From Bacteroides sp. ET71 (lineage in GTDB: Bacteria > Bacteroidota > Bacteroidia > Bacteroidales > Bacteroidaceae), in assembly GCF_023336905.1 (NCBI RefSeq), contig NZ_JAMBLS010000008.1, positions 1 to 64,000 on the forward strand: a stretch of DNA of 64,000 bases, in the 5' to 3' direction. The notes under the pieces are model-generated. The model was not told the origin of the DNA and did not search any database. It worked only from the letters and a program-made list of their open reading frames with translations. Of the stretch, positions 1-8,330 are shown in pieces (within the stretch, counting starts at the first letter, position 1; the number at the start of each line of letters is the position of its first letter). The translations under genes and the position numbers were made by a program.

Positions 1-129
1 CTGTCATGTTGAGCATTGTTCTCCCCCGCCAAACGGGGGAGCAAAGAGGGGGTTGAAGCGTAGTCGAAACATCTCCCTAATACTTTTCAGGCGCGTAGTG
101 AGATCCCTCGACTGCGCTCGGGATGACAG
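1..129. repeat. Interrupted inverted repeat, MITE-like intergenic element
   Basis: The right arm (100-129) reads inverted as CTGTCATCCCGAGCGCAGTC followed by GAGGGATCTC. The left arm matches it in two pieces, 1-14 (CTGTCATGTTGAGC) and 58-75 (GCGTAGTCGAAACATCTC). Between them lies an insert with its own perfect hairpin, CTCCCCCG at 21-28 against CGGGGGAG at 34-41. Similar CTGTCAT...GATGACAG elements are common between genes in Bacteroidales genomes (recollection, not checked). No coding function is seen; the 69-codon frame across it looks spurious. Confidence 0.6.
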
Positions 130-448
130 GAAAATGAATTTTAAACAGGCTCTTACAATATATCGCAAAGAAAGTACGTTTTACACATATTTAATATCGG
201 AAAGCAGGATAAAAAAAGAAATTGAAAAAATTATTGTCCCATTTCTTGTCTTTCTACTTTAATAAGCATATATTTGCAATTGTTATCATTCTGAAGAAAG
301 AGTCCGCCACCGTCGGATACGGTTCAAACGACCGATTCAAAGCCGATAGCGCAGATATTTTTTGACAGAAGAAAACATGTCCAGAGAAAGAGATCTCAAA
401 CATATATTAACAATCAAATTAAGTACCATTTTTTAAAGTTTAATCAAC
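130..448. other. AT-rich intergenic region upstream of the BACON lipoprotein
   Basis: No gene is seen. The stretch is AT-rich up to about 300 and holds the promoter-like box at 269-276. The roughly 170 bases that follow would be the 5' leader of the lipoprotein gene. I could not assign the leader to any known riboswitch class. Confidence 0.5.
269..276 (+). promoter_or_regulatory. Promoter -7 box for the BACON lipoprotein
   Basis: TATATTTG fits the Bacteroidetes sigma-ABfr -7 consensus TAnnTTTG. No clear TTTG -33 box lies at the right distance; CTTG near 245 is the nearest candidate. The position implies a leader of about 165 bases. Confidence 0.5.
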
Positions 449-2131
449 ATGAAAACAAAACTTTATCTCTTGTTCTGGCTATTTGCCTTAGTGCCTTTAG
501 CATTCACTTCATGTGACGATGACGAAACGTTTGTAGATGAAACTACATTGAGTACATCACTGAGTTCCGTGACCTTTACCAAAGACGGCGGACAGCAGTC
601 CGTAAGCATTACGACCAGTGCTACGACATGGGTAGCAACCTCTCCACTGGAGTCTTCCTGGCTGACTCTGACGCAAAACGGTGCGCAACTGGACATCACA
701 GCAGCTCCCAATACAGAAGGCGTAGACCGTAAAGGTTATATCCTGGTCAACGCAGGCAGTGCGGCTGCCAAGATTAATGTGGTGCAGAGCGCAGGAGATG
801 TTGTGCTGAGCCTCTCGACCGAAAGCCTCTCCTTTGAGAAAGCTGGCGGTGAACAGCGCATTGATGTCATCTGCAACGAAAGCTTCACCGTGGAAGCTGA
901 CGAAGGAGCCGATTGGCTGAGCATCAGCTACGTGGAAGGAGCCGATTTCTTCAACCTCTCGGTCACTCCCAATGAAGGAACTGAAGCACGTAACACTAAA
1001 ATATTTGTCACAGCAGGTACTACCATCAAAGAATTGGCCGTGGTGCAAAACGGAGAAGAACTGATAGTTTTACCTCTCTTGGCCGAAGCAGGTTCCAATT
1101 CCATAGTAGATGTATTCCAGTTTGAGGAAGCTCGTGGTAATGTTGCCATTACATTCCCCGATGGTCTTTTCAACAATGCATTCTATTTCGCCAGCAAAAA
1201 CCCCAACTTCCCGCAAATAGCATACATGGGTGAAGCAAGTGGCGATTATTCACAAGCAATGACTGCTACTACAGACGAGTCTTTGCTTCCCGCCATTAAA
1301 GAAGCCTTGGTAGCCAAAGGCTTTACAGCTCCCGCACCGGCTGAAGGTCAGCAAGACGGAGAAGGCGATTATACACATACTTCTATCCCCTATATAGTAA
1401 ATGTAGCCATTGACGGCGGTGTGACGATTTATGCGACTTATTCGCCCATTCAGGAAGAACAACACCCCACATTCGACATAATGCCGCTGACCGAACAACT
1501 AAGTTGGATGGCTTGTGCCGAAAATGACCTACACGGTTATACTTTTGACGAGGTAAATGCTTGGGAACTTGAAGCCGGCTCTACGTTCGACGCTGTTTCC
1601 AGCACTTATCCTGCTACGGGCGACGCAGTCATGTACACTCCGTCTGCGGCAGAACAAGCCGAAGGCATGGGCATGCGTATTTATTGGTTCTATAACACTA
1701 TTAGTTCGAATCCCGTTGCAGCAGACGATCCATTCTTAGGCGAAGTACGTCAAGCACGTCTGGTTTGTCCAGACTTCGAGAAGGTTTATTGGACGTCTGA
1801 TGGTTCAAGCTTCTACATGACTAATGAGTTCCAGGCATTGCTTGAAGAAGCAGGATATGAGTATATAGGCCAAGCCGATAATTACCAAGGCTATAAAAAG
1901 GACGCTGGAGATGGAATGGTTGACATACTTATGTTTGGTTTAGTTCAATTCTCAGATCTGTTCGTTGGGGAAATTTGTGTTGACTTCCAAGCATACAAAG
2001 ATTTGGGCATCTATTACGAGACGGCATCCATCTATTCCGACAAGGATAAAACTATTGAACTCATCAACAGAATGAATGCACGCGTGAAGAAAGATGCAAC
2101 TCCTCTGTCATCCAATGCCATCGCTAAATAA
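449..2131 (+). CDS. Exported lipoprotein with two BACON domains
   Basis: The N-terminus is a lipoprotein signal peptide (hydrophobic core, then TSC at about residues 20-22), followed by an acidic DDDE stretch of the kind that favours surface export in Bacteroidetes. Two consecutive BACON-like beta-sandwich repeats follow (about 35-110 and 115-200), each with the pattern of SVTFTKDGGQQSVSI and a closing VVQ/VVQN strand. BACON domains are thought to bind carbohydrate or mucin-type glycans or act as spacers. The remaining 350 residues match no family I recognise and have no obvious catalytic motif. Base composition is more AT-rich than in the PUL genes. A terminator-like hairpin follows at 2161-2226. 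The substrate-binding role is inferred; the BACON assignment is fairly secure. Confidence 0.8.
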   Translation: MKTKLYLLFWLFALVPLAFTSCDDDETFVDETTLSTSLSSVTFTKDGGQQSVSITTSATTWVATSPLESSWLTLTQNGAQLDITAAPNTEGVDRKGYILVNAGSAAAKINVVQSAGDVVLSLSTESLSFEKAGGEQRIDVICNESFTVEADEGADWLSISYVEGADFFNLSVTPNEGTEARNTKIFVTAGTTIKELAVVQNGEELIVLPLLAEAGSNSIVDVFQFEEARGNVAITFPDGLFNNAFYFASKNPNFPQIAYMGEASGDYSQAMTATTDESLLPAIKEALVAKGFTAPAPAEGQQDGEGDYTHTSIPYIVNVAIDGGVTIYATYSPIQEEQHPTFDIMPLTEQLSWMACAENDLHGYTFDEVNAWELEAGSTFDAVSSTYPATGDAVMYTPSAAEQAEGMGMRIYWFYNTISSNPVAADDPFLGEVRQARLVCPDFEKVYWTSDGSSFYMTNEFQALLEEAGYEYIGQADNYQGYKKDAGDGMVDILMFGLVQFSDLFVGEICVDFQAYKDLGIYYETASIYSDKDKTIELINRMNARVKKDATPLSSNAIAK

Positions 2132-2160
2132 CAATAGCTAAAATAAACAGTAAACCAACA

Positions 2161-2226
2161 TCACACTCTCTTTTGAACAGTTTCTTGTATCAAGAAGCCC
2201 AACAAAGGAGAGTGTGACATTTTTTC
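2161..2226 (+). terminator. Terminator-like hairpin with nested stem
   Basis: TCACACTCTC (2161-2170) pairs with GAGAGTGTGA (2209-2218), followed by CATTTTTTCT. Inside lies a second small stem, TTCTTG against CAAGAA. It sits between the BACON lipoprotein stop and the next start only 24 bases further on, so it could end the first transcript or act as an attenuator for the protease. Confidence 0.7.
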
Positions 2227-2249
2227 TATTAACAACAACGAACATTTAT

Positions 2250-4961
2250 ATGAAAAAATATATCCTGTATTTACTCGGAGTTGCGGCTTTGGCTGGCGGA
2301 TGCACGCAAGACGAATTCAGCAACACGGACGCTACATCCAAAAGCACTGGAGTAACGCAAATGGATACACGCTGCCTGCCGGGTAAACTGCACGTAAAGG
2401 TGCAAGACGATGTACTTAGCGACATCAAGCTTGTCAATCCCGGCGGTGTCACCCTGCAAAGTGCGCCTTCGAAACTCTCCGCCACCTTGAACAGCGTTCG
2501 GGCCACAGCACTCTCCCCCCTGTTCAACATGGACCCGCGCTTCGAGAAACGTTTCCGCCGGGCAGAACTTGACCGCTGGTACGAAGTGCGTTTTGATGAG
2601 ACTCAAGATCTACAGCAAACTATCCACACCCTGACCCAAAGCAAGCAGTTCGCTATTGTGGAGCCGGTATATGCCGTCTCCATCCCTACCATCAAACCTT
2701 TCAACACCACCCCTTACGAAACCTCATCGACTAATGACGAGGAAATGCCTTTCGATGACCCCGAGCTGATTCGGCAATGGCACTACCACAACATCGGGAA
2801 ATATCCCGGATCGGTACCTGGTGCTGATGCCAACGTGTTCGAAGCTTGGGAAACTGAAACCGGAAAAAACAATGTAATCGTAGCCGTAGTGGACGGCGGC
2901 ATTGACGTGGAGCACGAAGACCTGGTGGATAACCTTTGGGTCAATCCGGGCGAAATCCCCGGCAACGGCATCGATGACGACGGCAACGGCTACATAGACG
3001 ACATACATGGCTGGAACTTTGTATCCGGCAACGGAAACATCACGCTCGACGGAGTGGGACACGGCACACACGTGGCCGGCACCGTGGCAGCCCGTAACAA
3101 CAACGGCATCGGTGTAGGAGGCGTGGCCGGAGGTGACGGAACGCCCGACAGTGGCGTGCGCCTGATGAGCTGCCAGAAATTTGAAGGCGACTATGACGGC
3201 GACAACACCGACGACCGCAGCGTGGGCGCCGAGGATGCCTACCGTTACAGTGCCGACAACGGCGCAGTCATCAGCCAGAACTCTTGGGGATACACCTACG
3301 CCGACGTATGGCCCGCTTCCATGCAAGCAGCCGTGGACTACTTCATCGAATACGCCGGATGCGACGACAACGGCGATCAACTGCCCGATTCGCCCATGAA
3401 AGGCGGCGTAGTCATCGTGGCAGCTGGGAACGACGATGCCGACGCTCTCTATTATCCCGGAGCCTACGAACCTACCATTGCCGTATCTGCCATGGCTCCC
3501 AACTGGGAACGTTCGTGGTATTCCAACTATAGCACCTGGGTAGACATCATGGCGCCCGGTGGCGACCATTACTTCAGCGGCGGATACGTGTTCAGCACCC
3601 TGCCGGGAAACACTTATGGCGAAATGGCCGGAACCTCTCAAGCATGTCCCCATGTGTCGGGCATCGCCGCGCTCATTGTCTCACATTTCGGCGGTCAAGG
3701 CTACACCAACGAAATGCTGAAAGAACGTCTGTTGGGCTCGCTGCGTCCGGAGAACATCGACTTGCACAATCCTGAATACGCAGGTCGTTTGGGCGTGGGC
3801 TACATCGACGCCGGGCAGGCTCTCGCCGAGGACCAGGGGAAACGTCCGGACAATGTGGCTGACATCGAGGTAGAAGCACAGTACACCAGCCTGACCCTGC
3901 AATGGGAAGCCGTGGAAGATGAAGATGACGGCATGGCTGTCAAGTATGAGGTTTACCTCGCCGACCAGCCCCTGACAGAAAGCAATTATCAAGACTTCAC
4001 TCCCTACTCCATCAATGCTTACGGCTACCAGCCTGGAGAGCTGATTACATATGCAGTGGACGGCCTGAAAGACGGCACGACTTACTACGTGGGCGTAGTT
4101 GCCATTGACCGCTGGGGATGGAAATCCGACCTCGTCACTAAAGAGGTACAGACCTTGAAGAACGACCCGCCTGTCATCAGCGGAGTTCCTGAAAGCACGG
4201 TGCGCGTCAGCGGCACGGAGAAACAGGAGTTTTCTCTCGCGCTGTCCGATCCCAACGGGCACAAGATATCTTACCAAGTGGGCGGAGAGACCCGTGGTGT
4301 GTCTGTCAGTGCCGATGGCGACAATCTGCACTTCACCATTCGTGCCATCGCCTCGCTGGGTACGCATAATATCGAGCTGACAGTTACTGATGAACTCGGT
4401 GCTTCTACATCGGTCAGCATACCTTTTGAGGTCTATGAATATCAATTGCCCTCTGTCACCAACAGCATACAAAACATGGTAATCGGCCAAAACGAAGGAA
4501 CGAACCAAATAGATTTGACACCTCACTTCAGTGGCAATGGTTTGACATATACAGCGCAATCGTCTGATGAAAATATTGCCACAGTTTCTATTGAAGGTTC
4601 GCAACTGACAGTGACAGCCCGTGGAAATGGCGAAGCCAATATCCGGGTGGAAGCTTCGGATGGCAGAGAAAGCGTACAGCTCAGTTTCTTGGTGCGTGTT
4701 GTGGAAAACAGTACAGACTTGGTCTATCAGATTTATCCGATACCCGTCACCAGTTACCTGAATATCTTAATGAATCCTGACATCACACGGATAAACGTCT
4801 CTATCCGCACAGTTACGGGTGAAGAGGTTTTGAACCGGCCGTATGCTGTAGCCTTGTTGCAAGCGGTAAGAGTAGATGTACGTCGACTCGCCGCCGGCGT
4901 CTATACGCTGATGGTAGAAACCAGCAAAGGTACTGTAAAGAAGACATTCGTTAAACAATAA
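2250..4961 (+). CDS. Subtilisin-like (S8) serine protease lipoprotein with T9SS-type C-terminal domain
   Basis: Secreted S8 peptidase of 903 residues. The start is placed at 2250 because it opens directly onto a lipoprotein signal peptide (MKKYILYLLGVAALAGGC); an in-frame start 36 bases earlier would bury it. The catalytic triad is visible: Asp215 in AVVDGGID, His271 in GHGTHVAG, Ser463 in AGTSQACPH. A fibronectin type III-like domain follows (about 540-640), then Ig/cadherin-like beta-domains. The last 75 residues have the form of a type A T9SS sorting domain (IYPIPVTSYLNI, AAGVYTLMV, GTVKKTFVK). A lipobox together with a sorting domain is unusual. The next gene, 12 bases on, is PorV/PorQ-like, so the two are probably one transcript. 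The substrate is unknown. Confidence 0.88.
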   Translation: MKKYILYLLGVAALAGGCTQDEFSNTDATSKSTGVTQMDTRCLPGKLHVKVQDDVLSDIKLVNPGGVTLQSAPSKLSATLNSVRATALSPLFNMDPRFEKRFRRAELDRWYEVRFDETQDLQQTIHTLTQSKQFAIVEPVYAVSIPTIKPFNTTPYETSSTNDEEMPFDDPELIRQWHYHNIGKYPGSVPGADANVFEAWETETGKNNVIVAVVDGGIDVEHEDLVDNLWVNPGEIPGNGIDDDGNGYIDDIHGWNFVSGNGNITLDGVGHGTHVAGTVAARNNNGIGVGGVAGGDGTPDSGVRLMSCQKFEGDYDGDNTDDRSVGAEDAYRYSADNGAVISQNSWGYTYADVWPASMQAAVDYFIEYAGCDDNGDQLPDSPMKGGVVIVAAGNDDADALYYPGAYEPTIAVSAMAPNWERSWYSNYSTWVDIMAPGGDHYFSGGYVFSTLPGNTYGEMAGTSQACPHVSGIAALIVSHFGGQGYTNEMLKERLLGSLRPENIDLHNPEYAGRLGVGYIDAGQALAEDQGKRPDNVADIEVEAQYTSLTLQWEAVEDEDDGMAVKYEVYLADQPLTESNYQDFTPYSINAYGYQPGELITYAVDGLKDGTTYYVGVVAIDRWGWKSDLVTKEVQTLKNDPPVISGVPESTVRVSGTEKQEFSLALSDPNGHKISYQVGGETRGVSVSADGDNLHFTIRAIASLGTHNIELTVTDELGASTSVSIPFEVYEYQLPSVTNSIQNMVIGQNEGTNQIDLTPHFSGNGLTYTAQSSDENIATVSIEGSQLTVTARGNGEANIRVEASDGRESVQLSFLVRVVENSTDLVYQIYPIPVTSYLNILMNPDITRINVSIRTVTGEEVLNRPYAVALLQAVRVDVRRLAAGVYTLMVETSKGTVKKTFVKQ

Positions 4962-4973
4962 ATACATTCGTAA

Positions 4974-5906
4974 ATGATGAAACTAAGAAACATACTGGCC
5001 AGTGTGTTGATTGGCCTGCCGTTGTTGGCCATCGGACAGAGCCGTTCACTTCCTATCCTGGAAATCAATCCTGACGCACGTGCCACGGCTATGGGCGGCA
5101 ATCAATATGGCGAGGCATCCAGCATGCTGATTTACGCCAATCCAACCACTTTGCTCTACGAAAACATGAATTGGGAAGTATCGGCTGCCACACAAATCTA
5201 TCCTAAAGCAGACGAAGATATCGGACGGTTGATGTTCTACGGCGTATCTGCAGGAAAACGTTTCGGGAATCACGGTGTACACGTAGGATTCCGCTACTTG
5301 GGCGGCTATGACATCCCTGCCGATGAAGGAAAGAACTTGAAACCTGCGGATTGGACTGTGGACGCAAACTATTCCATCCGATTCCTTGACCATTTTTCGG
5401 CTACAGCCGGAGTTTCACTTGTCCACAGCAAAGTGGTGGAAGAAGCCACTACCGTTGCTTTCAACGCAGCGGCTTATTACCGTAATGGGTTTGAAACAGG
5501 TGTCATCGGAAGCTACATCGTAGGCATCAATGTGGCAGGATTAGGACCCAAGCTGGATTATGGAGCACGCTACCGCAAAGCCAAACTGCCTGCACACTAT
5601 GGAGGGGGCGGAGAACTGGGACTCGACTTCAACGAACAGCACCGGTTGAGCGTATCGTTGGCCGCACAACATTACTGTTATCCGAAGAATGCTGACATGT
5701 TTACCGGAAACGTGGGCGCAGAATATACATTCCTCGGGTTGGTATCCGTACGCGGCGGCTATACTTATGCCGAACACGATTACAGCCGTTATAGCTTCGG
5801 TGCCGGCATCTCGTTCGGAAACATTCGATTCAACGTCGCACACCAACGCGGATTGGGCGACAACGAGGTGACGCAAACCATGCTCTCGCTGGGACTCTTG
5901 CTCTGA
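4974..5906 (+). CDS. PorV/PorQ-family outer membrane beta-barrel protein
   Basis: A signal peptide ending at AIGQS leads into NPDARATAMGGN, the N-terminal signature of the PorV/PorQ (FadL-related) family. The rest alternates short hydrophobic beta-strands ending in LGLLL, which fits a 310-residue outer membrane barrel. In type 9 secretion, PorV carries cargo with C-terminal sorting domains to the surface and PorQ helps attach it. The upstream protease carries such a domain, so a cargo and carrier pair is a reasonable inference. Other core T9SS genes are not in this window. The second Met (4977) is an equally possible start. A strong terminator follows. Confidence 0.75.
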   Translation: MMKLRNILASVLIGLPLLAIGQSRSLPILEINPDARATAMGGNQYGEASSMLIYANPTTLLYENMNWEVSAATQIYPKADEDIGRLMFYGVSAGKRFGNHGVHVGFRYLGGYDIPADEGKNLKPADWTVDANYSIRFLDHFSATAGVSLVHSKVVEEATTVAFNAAAYYRNGFETGVIGSYIVGINVAGLGPKLDYGARYRKAKLPAHYGGGGELGLDFNEQHRLSVSLAAQHYCYPKNADMFTGNVGAEYTFLGLVSVRGGYTYAEHDYSRYSFGAGISFGNIRFNVAHQRGLGDNEVTQTMLSLGLLL

Positions 5907-5930
5907 CTCCAGCATAAAGGCAACATACAA

Positions 5931-5993
5931 AACGCCGGCTTGTGTACGACACACGGATACGAACGTGTGAAACGCAAGCCGGCGTTTTTCTTT
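5931..5993 (+). terminator. Rho-independent terminator after the PorV-like gene
   Basis: AACGCCGGCTTG (5931-5942) pairs perfectly with CAAGCCGGCGTT (5975-5986), followed by a T-rich run. It closes the protease/PorV-like transcript and separates it from rnr. Confidence 0.85.
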
Positions 5994-6049
5994 TCAGAAC
6001 AATACACATTTTTTACCCTTCGAGTGAACGGATGAAGCCGATAATTTGT

Positions 6050-6057
6050 TTACTTTG
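6050..6057 (+). promoter_or_regulatory. Probable rnr promoter -7 box
   Basis: TTACTTTG differs from TAnnTTTG at one position and lies 23 bases before the rnr start. No convincing -33 box is seen. Confidence 0.4.
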
Positions 6058-6080
6058 CAAACATATAACACCACACAGCT

Positions 6081-8237
6081 ATGGGTAAGAAGAAAGAGAA
6101 AAGAGAAAAAAAAGCCGGCAAACGGATGACTAAAAAGCAATTGACAGCTCTGTTGATGGATTTCTTTCAAGAGAAAGGCAGTGAAAGCGTCTCACTGAAA
6201 CAGTTGTTCGAGCAGTTACGGCTTACCACACATCCACTGAAAATGCTTTGCATGGATATCTTGGCCGACCTGAAAGAAGACGATTATATCAACGAGCCTG
6301 AGCATCACACCTATCGCCTGCACCAGCGAGGCGTGGAAATGACAGGCCGCTTCGTACGTAAAAGCAACGGAAAGAATTCCTTTATCCCCGATGATGGAGG
6401 CGACCCCATTTTCATAGCAGAACGCAACTCGGCCCACGCCATGAACAACGACCGCGTCCGCATAGCCTACTACGCCCGCCGCAAAGGCAAAACAGCCGAA
6501 GGCGAAGTACTCGAAGTGCTGGAACGTGCCAACGACAGCTTCGTGGGCACGCTGGAAGTGACGCGCGGCTACGCCTTCCTGCTGACGGAAAACCGCACGC
6601 TGGCCAACGACATCTTCATCCCCAAGGACAAGCTGAAAGGCGGAAAAACAGGCGACAAGGCGGTGGTGAAAATCATCGAGTGGCCCGACAAGGCCAAAAA
6701 CCCCATCGGACAGGTCATCGACATACTGGGCCGTTCGGGCGAGAACAACACCGAGATGCACGCCATCCTGGCCGAGTTCGGACTGCCCTACTCCTACCCC
6801 AAGAACGTGGAGGCAGCGGCCGACAAGATTCCCGACGAAATCCCCGCCGAGGAAATAGCCCGTCGCGAGGACTTCCGCGACGTCACCACCTTCACCATCG
6901 ACCCCAAGGACGCCAAGGACTTCGACGACGCCCTGTCCATCCGCAGCCTGGGAGGCGGGCTGTGGGAAGTGGGCGTGCACATCGCCGACGTATCGCATTA
7001 CGTCAAGGAAGGCAGCATCATCGACAAGGAAGCCGAGAAGCGCGCCACGTCTGTCTACCTCGTAGACCGCACCATCCCCATGCTCCCCGAACGCCTCTGC
7101 AACCTTCTGTGCTCCCTCCGCCCCAACGAAGAGAAGCTGGCATACAGCGTCATCTTCACCCTCAACGACAAGGCCGAAGTGCTGAACCACCGCATCGTGC
7201 ACACCGTCATCAAGAGCGACCGGCGCTTCACCTACGAAGAGGCGCAGCAAGTCATCGAGACGGGCGAGGGCGACTACAAGTTCGAACTGCTGGAACTGGA
7301 CCGCCTGGCCAAGATACTGCGCGAGAAACGCTTCGCCAACGGCGCACTGGAGTTCGACCGGGTGGAAGTGAAGTTCGAGATAGACGACAAGGGAAAGCCG
7401 CTGCGCGTATACTTCAAGGAGTCGAAAGACGCCAACAAGCTGGTGGAGGAGTTCATGCTGCTGGCCAACCGCACCGTCGCCGAAGCCATCGGAAAAGTTC
7501 CCAAAGGCAAAAAAGCCAAGGTTTTCCCTTACCGCATACACGACCTGCCCGACCCCGCCAAGCTGGACAACCTGGCACAGTTCATCGGCCGCTTCGGATA
7601 CAAGCTGCGTACGGCAGGCAACCGCAACGACCTTTCGAAGTCCATCAACCGCCTGCTCAAGGACGTCAAGGGAAAGAAAGAAGAAAACCTCATCGAGACC
7701 GTCTCCATCCGCGCCATGCAGAAAGCCTGCTACTCCACACACAACATCGGCCATTACGGCCTGGGCTTCGACTATTACACACACTTCACCTCGCCCATAC
7801 GCCGCTACCCGGACACGATGGTGCACCGCCTGCTGACCAAATACCTGGACGAACACGGGCGTACGGTGAGCGAAAAGAAATACGAGGCGTTGTGCGAGCA
7901 TTGCAGCGCCATGGAGCAGCTGGCAGCCAGCGCCGAACGGGCCAGCATCAAATACAAACAGGTAGAGTTCATGCAAGAACACGTGGGGCAAATCTACGAC
8001 GGCGTCATCTCAGGGGTCACCGAGTGGGGCCTCTACGTGGAACTCAACGAGAACAAGTGCGAGGGCATGATTCCCATCCGCGACCTGGACGACGACTACT
8101 ACGAATACGACGAGAAGAACTATTGCCTGCGCGGACGGCGTAAGAAACACACATACAGCCTGGGAGATGCCATTACCGTACAAGTCGCACGCGCCAACCT
8201 CGAAAAGAAGCAGCTGGACTTCGCATTGCCCGACTGA
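6081..8237 (+). CDS. rnr: Ribonuclease R (RNase II/R family 3'-5' exoribonuclease)
   Basis: Cytoplasmic 3'-5' exoribonuclease that degrades structured RNA. The order of domains is typical: a Lys-rich N-terminal extension with a winged-helix-like region (1-80), cold-shock/OB domains (about 80-230), the RNB catalytic domain with TIDPKDAKDFDDALS near residue 273 whose Asp residues bind Mg2+, and a C-terminal S1 RNA-binding domain (about 638-718, GVISGVTEWGLYVEL). The length of 718 residues is normal for the family. It stands alone between a terminator and the convergent HTCS gene. Long overlapping frames on both strands are composition artefacts of this GC-rich gene. Confidence 0.95.
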   Translation: MGKKKEKREKKAGKRMTKKQLTALLMDFFQEKGSESVSLKQLFEQLRLTTHPLKMLCMDILADLKEDDYINEPEHHTYRLHQRGVEMTGRFVRKSNGKNSFIPDDGGDPIFIAERNSAHAMNNDRVRIAYYARRKGKTAEGEVLEVLERANDSFVGTLEVTRGYAFLLTENRTLANDIFIPKDKLKGGKTGDKAVVKIIEWPDKAKNPIGQVIDILGRSGENNTEMHAILAEFGLPYSYPKNVEAAADKIPDEIPAEEIARREDFRDVTTFTIDPKDAKDFDDALSIRSLGGGLWEVGVHIADVSHYVKEGSIIDKEAEKRATSVYLVDRTIPMLPERLCNLLCSLRPNEEKLAYSVIFTLNDKAEVLNHRIVHTVIKSDRRFTYEEAQQVIETGEGDYKFELLELDRLAKILREKRFANGALEFDRVEVKFEIDDKGKPLRVYFKESKDANKLVEEFMLLANRTVAEAIGKVPKGKKAKVFPYRIHDLPDPAKLDNLAQFIGRFGYKLRTAGNRNDLSKSINRLLKDVKGKKEENLIETVSIRAMQKACYSTHNIGHYGLGFDYYTHFTSPIRRYPDTMVHRLLTKYLDEHGRTVSEKKYEALCEHCSAMEQLAASAERASIKYKQVEFMQEHVGQIYDGVISGVTEWGLYVELNENKCEGMIPIRDLDDDYYEYDEKNYCLRGRRKKHTYSLGDAITVQVARANLEKKQLDFALPD

Positions 8238-8293
8238 GGCTGGCGGAAAACGGCATGACAGAACGGGAAACAACCGGGAACAACGGGAAGACG

Positions 8294-8330
8294 GCCGGGG
8301 TTACGCCGATGCATTCGGCGTAGCCCCGGC
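8294..8330 (-). terminator. Hairpin across the HTCS stop codon, possible bidirectional terminator
   Basis: GCCGGGG plus TACGCCGA (8294-8309) pairs almost perfectly with TTCGGCGTAGCCCCGGC (8314-8330). It lies between the convergent ends of rnr and the HTCS gene and contains the HTCS stop codon at 8301. No long T-run follows on either strand, so termination is uncertain. Confidence 0.45.

Noticed and set aside
53-262. Small 69-codon gene
   Set aside because: It runs across the interrupted inverted repeat and an AT-rich region and has no signal or domain.
6680-8143. 487-codon plus-strand frame inside rnr
   Set aside because: Arg/Pro/His-rich out-of-frame translation of rnr with no recognisable features.
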